The translations under genes were made by a program, and so were the position numbers. A stretch of 60,336 nt of DNA from positions 1 to 60,336 of the forward strand of contig CAISIK010000018.1 of NCBI GenBank assembly GCA_903885375.1, written 5' to 3'. A model generated the notes under the pieces. That model did no database searches. It was not told the DNA's origin and saw nothing but the letters and a program-made list of their open reading frames with translations. Positions within the stretch are counted from its first letter, which is position 1; each line of letters starts with the position of its first letter. The stretch is from an uncultured Pseudomonadota bacterium. GTDB lineage: Bacteria > Myxococcota_A > UBA796 > SXON01. Shown here piece after piece: positions 33,711 through 42,183 of this stretch.

Positions 33711-34430
33711 CTACTTCTTCTTCTTGGCGGGCGGCGGTGGCGCAGGCGCCGGCTCCGGTTCCGGCGGGGGCGCGGCGGCCTCCGCACGGGCGATGGCCTC
33801 CATGATCGCCGTGGTGAGCTCGCGGTAGAGCTGCGGGTCCGGCGAGCCCGAGCAGGTGTTGCTCATCTTCGCCGCTTCGCCCGGCCTGTCCTCCAGCGCG
33901 TACAGCACGCCATCGAAGCAGTCCCACGCCACCGCGTTGGCCACGCCCCGGGCTGCGACCACCATCTCGCGGGCCTCCGCGTACCGCTTCTCCACCCGCA
34001 GCGCGCGCTGGGCCACGGTCTGGGCCTCCACGCTGCCCGGCTTGATCGCGATTGCCCGCTTCGCCTCCTCGACCGCCTCGGCGGACCGGCCGGAGTCGTA
34101 GAGCGCGCGGGCCAGCCACACGTGGGGCTCGAGCTGTTCGGCAAAGGAGGTGCTCGCCTTCTGCAGGGGCTCCACCGCATCGACGGCGCGTCCTTGCATC
34201 ACGAGCGCCTTGCCCAAGCCGAGCAGCGCCATGCCGCAGGCGGGCTCGGCCGTGAGGGCCTCGCGGAAGGCGGTCTCGGACGCCGGCCAGTCCGACGAGT
34301 AGGAGGCCGCGTTTCCAGCCTTCGAGGCCGCTGAAGCAGCCTCGCCCGGCTTCCACGCCGGTTCCGGGACCGGCGGCGGTTTCTTGGCGTGGGCGGCGAG
34401 AACGAAACAGAGCGAGAGGAGGGTCGTCAC
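33711..34430 (-). CDS. Exported TPR-like protein with Pro/Lys tail, 239 aa
   Basis: I choose the GTG at 34428-34430 (TTLLSLCFVLAAHAKK, a good signal peptide) rather than the ATG at 34458-34460, which overlaps the divergent agmatinase start and would add ten residues before the signal. The centre holds two to three TPR-like helix pairs (AFREALTAEPACGMALLGLGKAL, EPHVWLARALYDSGRSAEAVEEAKRAI). The end is PPPPEPEP-type proline-rich sequence followed by four lysines. Function unknown; probably periplasmic scaffolding. Confidence 0.6.
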   Translation of the reverse strand: MTTLLSLCFVLAAHAKKPPPVPEPAWKPGEAASAASKAGNAASYSSDWPASETAFREALTAEPACGMALLGLGKALVMQGRAVDAVEPLQKASTSFAEQLEPHVWLARALYDSGRSAEAVEEAKRAIAIKPGSVEAQTVAQRALRVEKRYAEAREMVVAARGVANAVAWDCFDGVLYALEDRPGEAAKMSNTCSGSPDPQLYRELTTAIMEAIARAEAAAPPPEPEPAPAPPPPAKKKK

Positions 34431-34437
34431 GGCGCGA

Positions 34438-34457
34438 AGTATACAATACCGGGAGGG
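34438..34457. promoter_or_regulatory. Divergent promoter and ribosome-binding site
   Basis: TATACT on the reverse strand (34438-34443) ends seven bases before the GTG of the TPR gene. On the forward strand the overlapping TACAAT (34442-34447) serves the agmatinase gene, which also has GGGAGGG (34451-34457) just before its ATG. The two -10 boxes share bases, so the genes probably compete for polymerase. Confidence 0.5.
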
Positions 34458-34458
34458 C

Positions 34459-35460
34459 ATGTCCTTCGATCCCGACGCCCCCGCCGATGGAGCCGGCCTC
34501 TTCGGCCTCCCCTGCACTCCGGAGTCCTCCCGCATCCACGTGCAGGCCGTGCCCTGGCAGGCCACCACCAGCTACCGTCGCGGCACCCGCGCCGGGCCCG
34601 CCGCGCTGGCCGAGGCCAGCCTCCAGGTCGATCTCCTCGACCTCGAATACGGCGACTTCTGGAAGGCCGGGATCTGGCTGCACCCGGCCGACCCGCGCAT
34701 CGTAGCCTGGGATGAGGCCGCGGAGGCCGATGCGCTCGCGGTCATCGCCAGCGGCGGAAATGCGCCCGAGGCGGCCGGCCGTGTCAACCGGCTCTCGGCA
34801 GCGGTGAACGAGGCGGTCTACGATTCCGCGGCGCAGATGCTCCGAGAGGGGAGGCTGCCTGCCCTCATCGGCGGCGATCACTCCAGCCCCTTCGGCCTCA
34901 TCCGGGCGGTCGCAGAGCGCCACCCGGGCGTGGGCATCCTCCACATCGATGCACACGCCGACCTGCGCGTGGCCTACGAGGGCTTCGAGCACTCCCACGC
35001 CAGCATCATGGACAACGTGCTGCGACACATCCCCGCTGTATCATCGCTGGTTCAGGTCGGAATTCGAGACTTCGGATCGGCAGAGCTGGCACGCATCCGG
35101 TCGGATGAGCGCATCACCACCTTCTTCGACCTCGAGATGGGTCGCCGGCTCGCGGGCGGCGAGTCGTGGCTGCGGATCTGCGAACAGATCGTGCACGCCC
35201 TGCCGGCCGAGGTCTACGTGAGCTTCGATGTGGACGGGCTCCAGCCCTCCCTCTGCCCCGGTACGGGTACGCCCGTGCCCGGCGGCCTCGACTGGAACCA
35301 GGTGCTCGCGCTCCTCGCCACCCTCGCCGGGGAGCGGCGGATCGTGGGCTTCGACCTCAACGAGATCGGCCCCGACGAGTGGGATGGCAACGTGGCCGCC
35401 CGCCTGTTCTACAAGCTCTGCGGCGCGATGCTGGAGAGTCAGGACACCGACCAGAAGTAG
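34459..35460 (+). CDS. Agmatinase / arginase-family ureohydrolase, 333 aa
   Basis: Binuclear-manganese hydrolase. All metal motifs are present: GGDHSS, HIDAHADL, SFDVDGLQPS, with the following CPGTGTPVPGGL and FDLNEIGP typical of agmatinases and related guanidino hydrolases. The length (333) is slightly longer than SpeB because of an N-terminal extension. It would release urea from agmatine or a similar guanidino compound; polyamine genes are not adjacent, so the substrate is uncertain. ATG 34459. It overlaps the convergent methyltransferase by 22 bases. Confidence 0.82.
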   Translation: MSFDPDAPADGAGLFGLPCTPESSRIHVQAVPWQATTSYRRGTRAGPAALAEASLQVDLLDLEYGDFWKAGIWLHPADPRIVAWDEAAEADALAVIASGGNAPEAAGRVNRLSAAVNEAVYDSAAQMLREGRLPALIGGDHSSPFGLIRAVAERHPGVGILHIDAHADLRVAYEGFEHSHASIMDNVLRHIPAVSSLVQVGIRDFGSAELARIRSDERITTFFDLEMGRRLAGGESWLRICEQIVHALPAEVYVSFDVDGLQPSLCPGTGTPVPGGLDWNQVLALLATLAGERRIVGFDLNEIGPDEWDGNVAARLFYKLCGAMLESQDTDQK

Positions 35461-36452
35461 CCCTCGCTCCCCCCGGGCTCCGGCCAGAGGGTGCTGCCCT
35501 CGCCGCCCACCTCCTCGTTTTCGCGCCGGGCCAACGAGCAGGTGGCGTAGACCACCCGCCCGCCCATGCGCCGCGCACGGGCAAGGAGCTCGCGCTGCGT
35601 CTCCACCGGAAAGCGCAACTTCCACCGGTTTTCGGGGTGCCGGCGCAGCACCCCGGTGCCGCTGCACGGCGCGTCCACGAGCACCACGTCGTAGCTGCCC
35701 CGGGGCTCCGCGATCTCGATCGTGAGGCGGGCGCGGCGCGCCCGGTCGGCGAGCTCGTGCAGGGCGGCGCGGCGAACGTCCCACGCGGTCACGCGGGCGC
35801 CGAGCGCGGCGAGCGTGAGCGATTTCCCCCCCGCGCCGGCGCACAGGTCGAGCACCCGGCAACCCGGGCCGAGGAAGGCCGCCTCGGCAATCCGCTGGCT
35901 GCCGAGGTCCTGCACCTCGAGGCGGCCGTTCTGGAAGTCGGGAAAGACGTTCACGTTGGCCCGACCGTCGAGCCGGATGGCGGCCCCCTGACGGGTGTGC
36001 GGCACCGGCACGTCGGCCTCGGGATCCAGCGCACGCAGCCACACGGGCGCCCGCCCCGCCAGCGTACGCGCGAATGCGATGGCGGCGTCCGGGCCGAGCC
36101 GATCCCACCATTCCGCCGCCAGTGCGTCGGGCGCCGAGACGGCGATGGCGAAGGCCTCGGGCGGGTCCTCCAGGTCGGGAATGCCCTCCTGGCAGAGGCG
36201 CATCCACGCGGTGAGCGGGTCGGCGTCGAGCCGCGCGAGCGCCCGCTCGTGGCGGATGAGCCCGGTGAGCACATCGCCCGCCACCGGCCGTTCCTTGCTT
36301 CCGAGGCTGCGTTCCTCGCGCAGCGCCCGCGAGAGCGTGGGGCCCGCCATGGCCGGGTTCGCGCGCATCCGACCCCACACCCGCTCCACCACCCGCAACA
36401 CCCGCGGGCTCGGCGGTTCCGGGGTGGGCAGGGCGCAGGACCAGACAGGCAT
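35439..36452 (-). CDS. RsmB/NOL1-NOP2-Sun-family RNA cytosine-C5 methyltransferase, 337 aa
   Basis: SAM motif I DLCAGAGGKSLTLAALG, motif IV VDAPCSGTGVLRRHPE with one catalytic Cys, and motif VI YATCSLARRENEE with the second Cys, the two-cysteine mechanism of m5C methyltransferases. The N-terminal ~140 residues are helical, partly like the NusB-like extension of RsmB but shorter. Likely to methylate 16S rRNA C967 or a similar site. ATG 36450-36452, divergent from the decarboxylase gene 38 bases away. Confidence 0.85.
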   Translation of the reverse strand: MPVWSCALPTPEPPSPRVLRVVERVWGRMRANPAMAGPTLSRALREERSLGSKERPVAGDVLTGLIRHERALARLDADPLTAWMRLCQEGIPDLEDPPEAFAIAVSAPDALAAEWWDRLGPDAAIAFARTLAGRAPVWLRALDPEADVPVPHTRQGAAIRLDGRANVNVFPDFQNGRLEVQDLGSQRIAEAAFLGPGCRVLDLCAGAGGKSLTLAALGARVTAWDVRRAALHELADRARRARLTIEIAEPRGSYDVVLVDAPCSGTGVLRRHPENRWKLRFPVETQRELLARARRMGGRVVYATCSLARRENEEVGGEGSTLWPEPGGSEGYFWSVS

Positions 36453-36490
36453 GATCTCCGGCCCGTAACCGGCGGGTTATCGGCGCCGCG

Positions 36491-37342
36491 ATGAAGGATG
36501 CCCTGATCGTCTCCGCGCTGTCCCTCGTGCCGAAGCGCGCGGCGTCGGGCTGGATGGGCGCGTTCGCCCGTACGGAGTTCCCGCGCCCGGTCCTCTCGCT
36601 GCTGCTCCGCTGGTACGTGTGGAAGTACAACGTGAACCTCGCCGAAGCGGCCGAGCCGCTGTCGTCGTACCGCTCGCTCGTGGCGTTCTTCACCCGCGCG
36701 CTGGTGCCGGGCGCGCGGCCCGTATGCCCCGACGCCGACGCGGTCGTGAGCCCCGCCGATGGGAAGGTGTACGCCTGCGGGGTCGTGACCAACGACCGCA
36801 TCCCCCAGAGCGAGGCGCAACACTTCTCCGCGCGTGAGCTACTCGCTGGCAAGGAGGGCTACGAGGGCGGCAGCTACGTCGTCATCTACCTTTCGCCCCG
36901 CGACTACCACCGCGTACACGTGCCCTGCGCGGGCGTGGTGGACCGGTTCCAGTACGTGCCCGGCGCGTTGTGGCCGGTCTTCCCGGCCGCCACCGAGCGC
37001 ATTCCCTTCCTGTTCTCCCGCAACGAGCGGCTCACCACGATGCTCCGCACGGCCTTCGGCGAGGTGGCGCTGGTCATGGTCGGCGCGTTCGGCGTGGGCC
37101 GGATGCGGGTGGTGTACGACGAGATCGTCACCAACACCGGCGGCCAGGAGGTGGTGGAGCGGGCGCTCAACCCGGCGCCCACGCTGGCCTCGGGTGCCGA
37201 AGTCGGGCGGTTCGAGATGGGCTCCACGGTGGTGCTCCTGTTCCCCCCCGGCCGCGTGGACTGGGTGGTCTCGGCCGGCCAGCCCGTCCGCTACGGCGAG
37301 CGCATTGGCACGGCCCGAAGCGGGCAGCCATCCGAGGTTTGA
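36491..37342 (+). CDS. psd: Phosphatidylserine decarboxylase proenzyme, 283 aa
   Basis: Converts phosphatidylserine to phosphatidylethanolamine at the inner membrane. Seen: SSYRSLVAFFTRAL, VVSPADGKVYACG, the acid/base region LSPRDYHRVHVP and the self-cleavage motif FEMGSTVVLLF, where Ser becomes the pyruvoyl group. Length and order match bacterial PSD-B type enzymes. The following genes include a fatty acid hydroxylase, so the neighbourhood serves membrane lipids. Confidence 0.93.
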   Translation: MKDALIVSALSLVPKRAASGWMGAFARTEFPRPVLSLLLRWYVWKYNVNLAEAAEPLSSYRSLVAFFTRALVPGARPVCPDADAVVSPADGKVYACGVVTNDRIPQSEAQHFSARELLAGKEGYEGGSYVVIYLSPRDYHRVHVPCAGVVDRFQYVPGALWPVFPAATERIPFLFSRNERLTTMLRTAFGEVALVMVGAFGVGRMRVVYDEIVTNTGGQEVVERALNPAPTLASGAEVGRFEMGSTVVLLFPPGRVDWVVSAGQPVRYGERIGTARSGQPSEV

Positions 37343-37366
37343 CAGCCCCGGGTTCTTGGATAGGCC
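37339..37366 (+). promoter_or_regulatory. Promoter of the fatty acid hydroxylase gene
   Basis: TTGACA (37339-37344, overlapping the psd stop) and ATAGGC (37360-37365; TAGGCC 37361-37366 is the alternative register) are spaced by 15-16 bases. The ATG follows six to seven bases after the -10, with no Shine-Dalgarno. The perfect -35 makes this the strongest case of a leaderless promoter in the window. Confidence 0.55.
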
Positions 37367-37372
37367 CGATGC

Positions 37373-37972
37373 ATGTTCTTCCCCGCCACCCCCGAGTCCC
37401 CGCAGATGTTCGAGAACAAGTTTCTCGACGGCTTCTCGCGTGTTCCCTGGTACCTCGTGCCGCTTGTGTGGGTGCCGGCGCTCGCGGCCTCGTTCACGTA
37501 CGGACTGTTGGCGTTGGAGCTTTCGGTGCTCGGCTCGCTCGCGGCGGCCGGCGGGGGCCTCTTCGTGTGGACCTTCAGCGAGTACTGGCTCCATCGCACC
37601 CTGTTCCACTGGGTGCCGAAGGCGTCGTGGGGGCCGCGCTTCCACTTCTTCCTTCACGGCGTGCATCACGACTACATCAATGACCGGTACCGTCTGGTCA
37701 TGCCGCCCGCCGCGGCGGCCGTGCTCGCGCTGATGTTCTACGCGCTCTGGTGGCCGCTCCTCGGGCCATTGACCTTCCCCTTCATGGCGGGGAAGATCGT
37801 CGGCTACATCGCCTACGACATGACGCACTACTACATCCACCACGGCCAGGTGAAGGGCACGTGGTTCAAGAAGCTGCGCGCCCACCACATGAACCACCAC
37901 CACAACAAGGTGGAGCGGAAGTTCGGCGTGTCCAGCACGCTGTGGGATCACGTCTTCCGCACCTACACCTGA
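37373..37972 (+). CDS. Membrane fatty acid hydroxylase (sterol desaturase superfamily), 199 aa
   Basis: Di-iron membrane enzyme. Four hydrophobic segments (residues ~26-45, 48-70, 110-130, 135-155) and the complete histidine boxes are visible: HRTLFH, HGVHHDY, HYYIHH and HHMNHHH. The pattern is closest to the fatty acid 2-hydroxylase branch, which hydroxylates acyl chains of sphingolipids or other lipids. Myxococcota do make sphingolipids, so 2-hydroxylation of ceramides is a reasonable inference, not proven here. Confidence 0.85.
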   Translation: MFFPATPESPQMFENKFLDGFSRVPWYLVPLVWVPALAASFTYGLLALELSVLGSLAAAGGGLFVWTFSEYWLHRTLFHWVPKASWGPRFHFFLHGVHHDYINDRYRLVMPPAAAAVLALMFYALWWPLLGPLTFPFMAGKIVGYIAYDMTHYYIHHGQVKGTWFKKLRAHHMNHHHNKVERKFGVSSTLWDHVFRTYT

Positions 37973-37979
37973 GGCCGCC

Positions 37980-38987
37980 TTGCTTCTCCTGGTCGCCCTG
38001 TGCTTCGCCCGTGATGTGCTTCAGCCTCCCCCCGAGCGGGTCGACTCGGTGGCAGACGGCTTGAGCCTCAGCCGGCCAGGCGACCAGTACGAGGGCGAGT
38101 TCCCTCCCGACCCCGCAAAAGCCACCCAGGCCGCCTACGAGTCCTGGGTCTTGATGAGCGAGAAGTACAAGGACCGACGCGCCGATCTGGTGGCCCTCGA
38201 CAAGCTGATGAGCCAGTTTGCTCCCACGGTAGCGAGCTGCGCCCTCGAGGCGGGAGATGCGATCGGCGCCGTCGGCACCTTCACCGTGAGCCCGACCACG
38301 CTCGCGGGGCAGCTCCGGGTGAGGGCCGCTTCGGGCAGCGCGCCCGGTCTGGCCGCGTGCATGGCCCGCGAGGTCGAGAAGCGGTACGCCCCGCTCGCGC
38401 ACCACCCTCTGGGTGGCGGACTGTCCACGCTCGCCGCCACCTACACCGTCACCCTCACGGGGGCACCCGCGGCCGTCCCGGTCGGGCTCGACCGCTTCTC
38501 CGGCATCGCCGGGGCCACGTTCGGCAGCCGCTCCGACGACCTCGTCGAGGGCGCCCGGGCCACCTCCCACCGCAACACCGAACACTTCACCCGCGCGTTC
38601 GACGACAACGTCCGCTTCATGGGCGTGCCCTGCCTGCTCATCTTCAGCTACGACACGGAAGCCGGCCTGTACGGCTACCGCGTGCGGGTCACCGGCGATC
38701 AGAACGCCTTCGCCCTTCGCGACCGCGTGAAGCGCGCGGCCGGCCCCAGCCAATGGGACAACACCGTGAAGGGCTGGTTCTGGCGCACGCCCGAACAGGC
38801 CTGGGTCATGCAGCGTTCGCAAGACGGGCTCTCCGACGAGCTCACGGTGTTGCACGTGGAACGCGCCCGGGCTTCGGGGGTGGTGAGCTACCTCCCGGGG
38901 GATGAGAACCCGGAGGCCGCCGGCCCCTCGAAGCTGCTGCCCAAGGTGCTCCGCGAATCCCCGCCCGCGCAGGCCCCCACTCCGTAG
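37980..38987 (+). CDS. Exported protein of unknown function, 335 aa
   Basis: TTG start at 37980, seven bases after the hydroxylase stop; signal LLLVALCFARDVLQ. Residues ~75-160 (FAPTVASCALEAGD, VGTFTVSPTT, LAACMAREVEKRYAPL) weakly resemble the AgmX/TonB-C-like fold in which two cysteines bracket a strand-helix unit. The rest has no recognised motif and ends in a Pro-rich tail. Probably periplasmic; its spacing suggests co-transcription with the hydroxylase. Confidence 0.55.
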   Translation: MLLLVALCFARDVLQPPPERVDSVADGLSLSRPGDQYEGEFPPDPAKATQAAYESWVLMSEKYKDRRADLVALDKLMSQFAPTVASCALEAGDAIGAVGTFTVSPTTLAGQLRVRAASGSAPGLAACMAREVEKRYAPLAHHPLGGGLSTLAATYTVTLTGAPAAVPVGLDRFSGIAGATFGSRSDDLVEGARATSHRNTEHFTRAFDDNVRFMGVPCLLIFSYDTEAGLYGYRVRVTGDQNAFALRDRVKRAAGPSQWDNTVKGWFWRTPEQAWVMQRSQDGLSDELTVLHVERARASGVVSYLPGDENPEAAGPSKLLPKVLRESPPAQAPTP

Positions 38988-39015
38988 GCGAAGGGCCGCG
39001 GCGGTGCCGCGCCGC

Positions 39016-39414
39016 TCAGGAGTCCCGCAGGAGCTTGTCGACCGTCTGCTGGTCGGCGCCGGGAAAGCGGTAGTCGCCGAAGGCTTCGGGGCGGACCCAA
39101 CGCACGTCGGCCACACGCACGGCGCGCGGCTCGCCGACGACGGCGCAGCGGTACACCACCATGTCGAGCGTGTAGGCGGAGTAGGCGTGGGTCACGTGCA
39201 GCACGCGGTGGCCGAGCTGCACATCCACGCCCAGACGGTCGCGCAGCGAGCGGCGCAGCGCTTCGGCATCACTCTCGCCCTCCTGCACCCGCCCGCCCGG
39301 AAACTCCCAAAGGAGCGGGAGCTCGGCCTCGGCGCGGCGCTGGGTGATGAGGAACGCACCGTCGACCTCGACCTCGGCAGCGACGATGCGGACATGCGGA
39401 AGGGACATCTTCAT
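39016..39414 (-). CDS. Nudix-fold protein with altered Nudix box, 132 aa
   Basis: MutT-like fold: IVAAEVEVDGAFLITQRR, LWEFPGGRVQEGESDAEAL, then RRSLRDRLGVDV, and HAYSAYTLDMVVYRC. In the Nudix consensus (GX5EX7REUXEEXGU) the RE is RS and the EE is DR, so the metal-binding glutamates are missing; the first Glu is kept. It may bind nucleotides without hydrolysing them or have another role. I take the ATG at 39412-39414; 39406-39408 is the alternative. Confidence 0.75.
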   Translation of the reverse strand: MKMSLPHVRIVAAEVEVDGAFLITQRRAEAELPLLWEFPGGRVQEGESDAEALRRSLRDRLGVDVQLGHRVLHVTHAYSAYTLDMVVYRCAVVGEPRAVRVADVRWVRPEAFGDYRFPGADQQTVDKLLRDS

Positions 39415-39519
39415 CCGGGGACAGCCCCGCAAGATAACCGGCGCCGCCGCATCGGTGCGCCGGACTACCGGCGGAACGCCACGGGGTGTTTATACTGCAC
39501 CCTACAGGTGAGGCCCCGG

Positions 39520-40155
39520 TTGATCCGTAGCGCAATCAAGACTGGTATCAAGCGTGTCTTCGGTGTGGACCTTCGTCCTGCCTCGGCGCCCCCCGCGCCC
39601 CCGCCCGCGTGGAAGGACACGCCCACGGTGAAAGTGGAGCCGCCGCGTCCGGCAGCCCAGGCCCCCGTGGTCGAAGCCGCCCCGGCCGCGAACCCCGCGC
39701 CCGTGGTTGAAGTCGCCCCAGTCGTCGAGGCGGCCCCCGTCGTGGAAGCCGAGCCCGCGGTCGCTCCGGTCGGCGAGGCCGCGCCCGCGGTCGAAGCGGC
39801 GCCGGTGGTCGAAGCCGCGCCCGCCAAGGGAAAGAAGAAGCCCGCGCGCGGCAAGAAGGCCGCCGAAGCGGCCGCCGCGCCCGAAGCGGCGCCCGCGCCC
39901 GCGGATGACACCGTCGGCCCCGCCGCGTTCAGCATGGCGCAGGTGCAGGAGCTGTTCGACGAGATGGTGCGGCCCGCCCTCCAGGGCGATGGCGGCGACA
40001 TCGCCCTCATCCGGATCGAGGCCAACGACGTGTACGTGCGCCTCGTCGGGAGCTGCTCGAGCTGCCCCTCGTCGGTGCTCACGATGAAGATGGGCGTGGA
40101 AGCGCTCCTGAAGGAAGAGCTGCCCAACTTCGGCAGCCTCATCCAGGTCGACTGA
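39520..40155 (+). CDS. NifU C-terminal-domain iron-sulfur protein with Val-Glu-Ala-Pro repeat linker, 211 aa
   Basis: Residues ~130-211 are the NifU/Nfu scaffold (FDEMVRPALQGDGGDIALIRI, VGSCSSCPSSVLTM) whose CxxC binds and transfers a [4Fe-4S] cluster. Ahead of it lies a ~90-residue low-complexity linker of VVEAAP-type repeats and a Lys-rich patch. I prefer the TTG at 39520 (IRSAIKTGIKRVFGVDL) because AGGTGAGG lies six bases upstream; GTG 39508 is an alternative. TATACT at 39491-39496 is a likely -10. Probably an Fe-S carrier. Confidence 0.8.
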   Translation: MIRSAIKTGIKRVFGVDLRPASAPPAPPPAWKDTPTVKVEPPRPAAQAPVVEAAPAANPAPVVEVAPVVEAAPVVEAEPAVAPVGEAAPAVEAAPVVEAAPAKGKKKPARGKKAAEAAAAPEAAPAPADDTVGPAAFSMAQVQELFDEMVRPALQGDGGDIALIRIEANDVYVRLVGSCSSCPSSVLTMKMGVEALLKEELPNFGSLIQVD

Positions 40156-41173
40156 TCCAGCCTTCGGCGAGCCACTCACCCACCGGGTGATGAAGGCCCA
40201 CCTTGCCCACGCCGAGGAGGGCAAGGTCGCCCCCCGCCGCCACGAAGCGGGAAATCGCGCACCAGCCCAGCCAGTACACCCGATCCTTGGCGTACACGCC
40301 AGGGAGCTCCGGGTCGCGCAGGCCGCGCTTGAGGCGCACGCAGGTCGTCCACGCCGCGTTGGCGCCCACGAGTGGTTCGAGGCCACGGTACAGGCCGGTG
40401 AAGCCCTGGTCGCGCGCTCGCCTCGCCGCGGCGGCGAAGAGCGCGAGCCGGTCGGCAGTACCCTCGGGCAGCCCCTCCACCTCCGCCTCGGCGAGGAGCG
40501 CGAGCCCCTCCTCCGTGGCCAGCGAGCGGGCCAGGCCCGTGGCGAAGAGCCGGAGCGGCTGGGCAGCGCCGGCCTCCGAGCGCGCCACGTGCACGCCGAT
40601 CTCGTGGGCCACGAGCGCCCGCATCGCCGTGGGCGACACGACCGCCCTCGGGTTCACCCGCACGAGGCGGCGCGGGCTGTCCACCAGCACCCGCGCGCTC
40701 ATGACGGGGTCGGTGATCACCCGCCAGCGCGTGAAGCCCCGCGCCCGGAGGGCTCCCTCGAACGCCGACACGATCTCCGGCAGCAGCATCACGCGAGCGT
40801 CCGCCGCCCGCACCCGCGGCGGGCGCTCGGTCGGGGCCTCGGCCATCTCCCACCACCCCGACGCCGTGGCCAGCGCCTCGAAGGCCTCGGGGGTGCGATC
40901 GCGCAGCGCGCGGATGGCGAGGCGGAGGTCGTCCACGGCGAGGGCGAGCTCGTGCCCCAGCGGATGGTCGGGGGGCCGGATGGCATCACACTCCCGCAGG
41001 AGATCGTCGGCGTTCCGCAGCAGCCGGTACTTGAACCGCGCCGGGCCCCCGGCGGAGAACCGCGCCCGCGCCTCGACCTCGTCGAGCGGATTCAGGAGGG
41101 TGGACGGTTCGAGACGGGCCTGGAGGGCGCCCAGCGCTTCGTCCGCACGGTGCAACGAGGCGGGGAGGGACAC
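40139..41173 (-). CDS. DUF1704 (MATCAP/KIAA0895-like) metallopeptidase-like protein, 344 aa
   Basis: The zinc-site motif HEIGVH, followed about 26 residues later by TEEGLALLAE, matches the DUF1704 family (often called QEGLA-motif proteins in bacteria). Eukaryotic members are tubulin-tail carboxypeptidases. The preceding part is helical with the family pattern (ARFKYR, LLPEIVSAFE, VNPRAVVSP). A metal-dependent carboxypeptidase is the best guess; the bacterial substrate is unknown. It overlaps the convergent NifU-domain gene by 17 bases and is divergent from the acyltransferase. Confidence 0.75.
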   Translation of the reverse strand: MSLPASLHRADEALGALQARLEPSTLLNPLDEVEARARFSAGGPARFKYRLLRNADDLLRECDAIRPPDHPLGHELALAVDDLRLAIRALRDRTPEAFEALATASGWWEMAEAPTERPPRVRAADARVMLLPEIVSAFEGALRARGFTRWRVITDPVMSARVLVDSPRRLVRVNPRAVVSPTAMRALVAHEIGVHVARSEAGAAQPLRLFATGLARSLATEEGLALLAEAEVEGLPEGTADRLALFAAAARRARDQGFTGLYRGLEPLVGANAAWTTCVRLKRGLRDPELPGVYAKDRVYWLGWCAISRFVAAGGDLALLGVGKVGLHHPVGEWLAEGWISRPG

Positions 41174-41235
41174 GTGGGAGGTGTAGCCGACGCGGGTGTG
41201 GCCTGCCTGCCCCCTTTCGGGCTAACGGCGACGCG

Positions 41236-42162
41236 ATGGACCTCTCGATCCGCACCCTGGCCACGCTCCCCGCGGCCTCCATCCGGAGCGCGCTGCCCGC
41301 CTGGGTAGCCGGGCACCTCAATGTGAGCGCCGCCGAGCAGTCCACACTCGCGGCCACGCTCGCGGGGCTGATGGAGTCCACCACCGACGACGACATCCAC
41401 ATCTTGCAGGGCGCCTTCGAGCGGGCCGGCGAGGGCTGGCGCCTTCATCCGGCCGACCCGATCGCGCGCCGGGTCACCCGGGCCTACATGGGCGCCGTGG
41501 TGCAGCCCTGGCGGCTGGAGGGCGAGGCGCACCTCCGCGCCTTCCTCGGCTCCGCGAGCCGGCGGCGCATGATCGTGTGCAACCACCTCTCCTACACCGA
41601 CACGCAGGTGAGCGATGCCGTCCTCGCGCTGGCCGGCCATGCCGACGTCGCCGACCGGCTCGTGGCCATCGCCGGGCCCAAGGTGTACACCGAGGCCTGG
41701 CGGCGCATGGCGGCCATCGCCCTGAACACACGCAAGACGGCGCAGTCGAGCGTGGTGGCCTCGGAGCAGGCCGCGCTCACCCCGCGTGAGCTGGCCGCCA
41801 TCGCTCTCGAAACGCTGGCCGACTGCGAGCGGCTCATGGACCAGGGCTACATCGTGCTCCTGTACCCGGAGGGCAGGCGCTCCCGGGATGGCCGGCTGCA
41901 GCCCTTCCTCCGCGCCGCCGCGCGTTACCTCGCCATCCCCGGCCTCGAGGTGCTTCCCCTCGCGCAGACCGGCGGCGAAGCCATCTTCCCGTTCGACGCC
42001 ACGCTGATGCAGCACGCCGCCGTCTCCCTTCGGTTCGGCGCAGCGCAGACGCCCTCCACCTTCCCGGGCAAGTGGGGCGGCCTCGAGGCCGTGCACGCCA
42101 CGCTCGCAGACCTCCTGCCGGAAGCCCACCGACCGCCGCCCGACCAGGGCCGAACGCTGTAG
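41236..42162 (+). CDS. PlsC-like acyltransferase, 308 aa
   Basis: Glycerolipid acyltransferase fold: catalytic NHLSYTD (HX4D), block II region GPKVYTEAWRRMAAIALN, and block III VLLYPEGRRSRDG. It probably acylates lysophosphatidate or a related lipid at the inner-membrane face. The N-terminal ~80 residues (LPAASIRSALPAWVAGHLN) are extra compared with minimal PlsC and contain no clear membrane helix. ATG 41236 follows a TAACGG box at seven bases, with no Shine-Dalgarno. Confidence 0.82.
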   Translation: MDLSIRTLATLPAASIRSALPAWVAGHLNVSAAEQSTLAATLAGLMESTTDDDIHILQGAFERAGEGWRLHPADPIARRVTRAYMGAVVQPWRLEGEAHLRAFLGSASRRRMIVCNHLSYTDTQVSDAVLALAGHADVADRLVAIAGPKVYTEAWRRMAAIALNTRKTAQSSVVASEQAALTPRELAAIALETLADCERLMDQGYIVLLYPEGRRSRDGRLQPFLRAAARYLAIPGLEVLPLAQTGGEAIFPFDATLMQHAAVSLRFGAAQTPSTFPGKWGGLEAVHATLADLLPEAHRPPPDQGRTL

Positions 42163-42183
42163 GCGTCAGTCAGAGGCGAGCCC

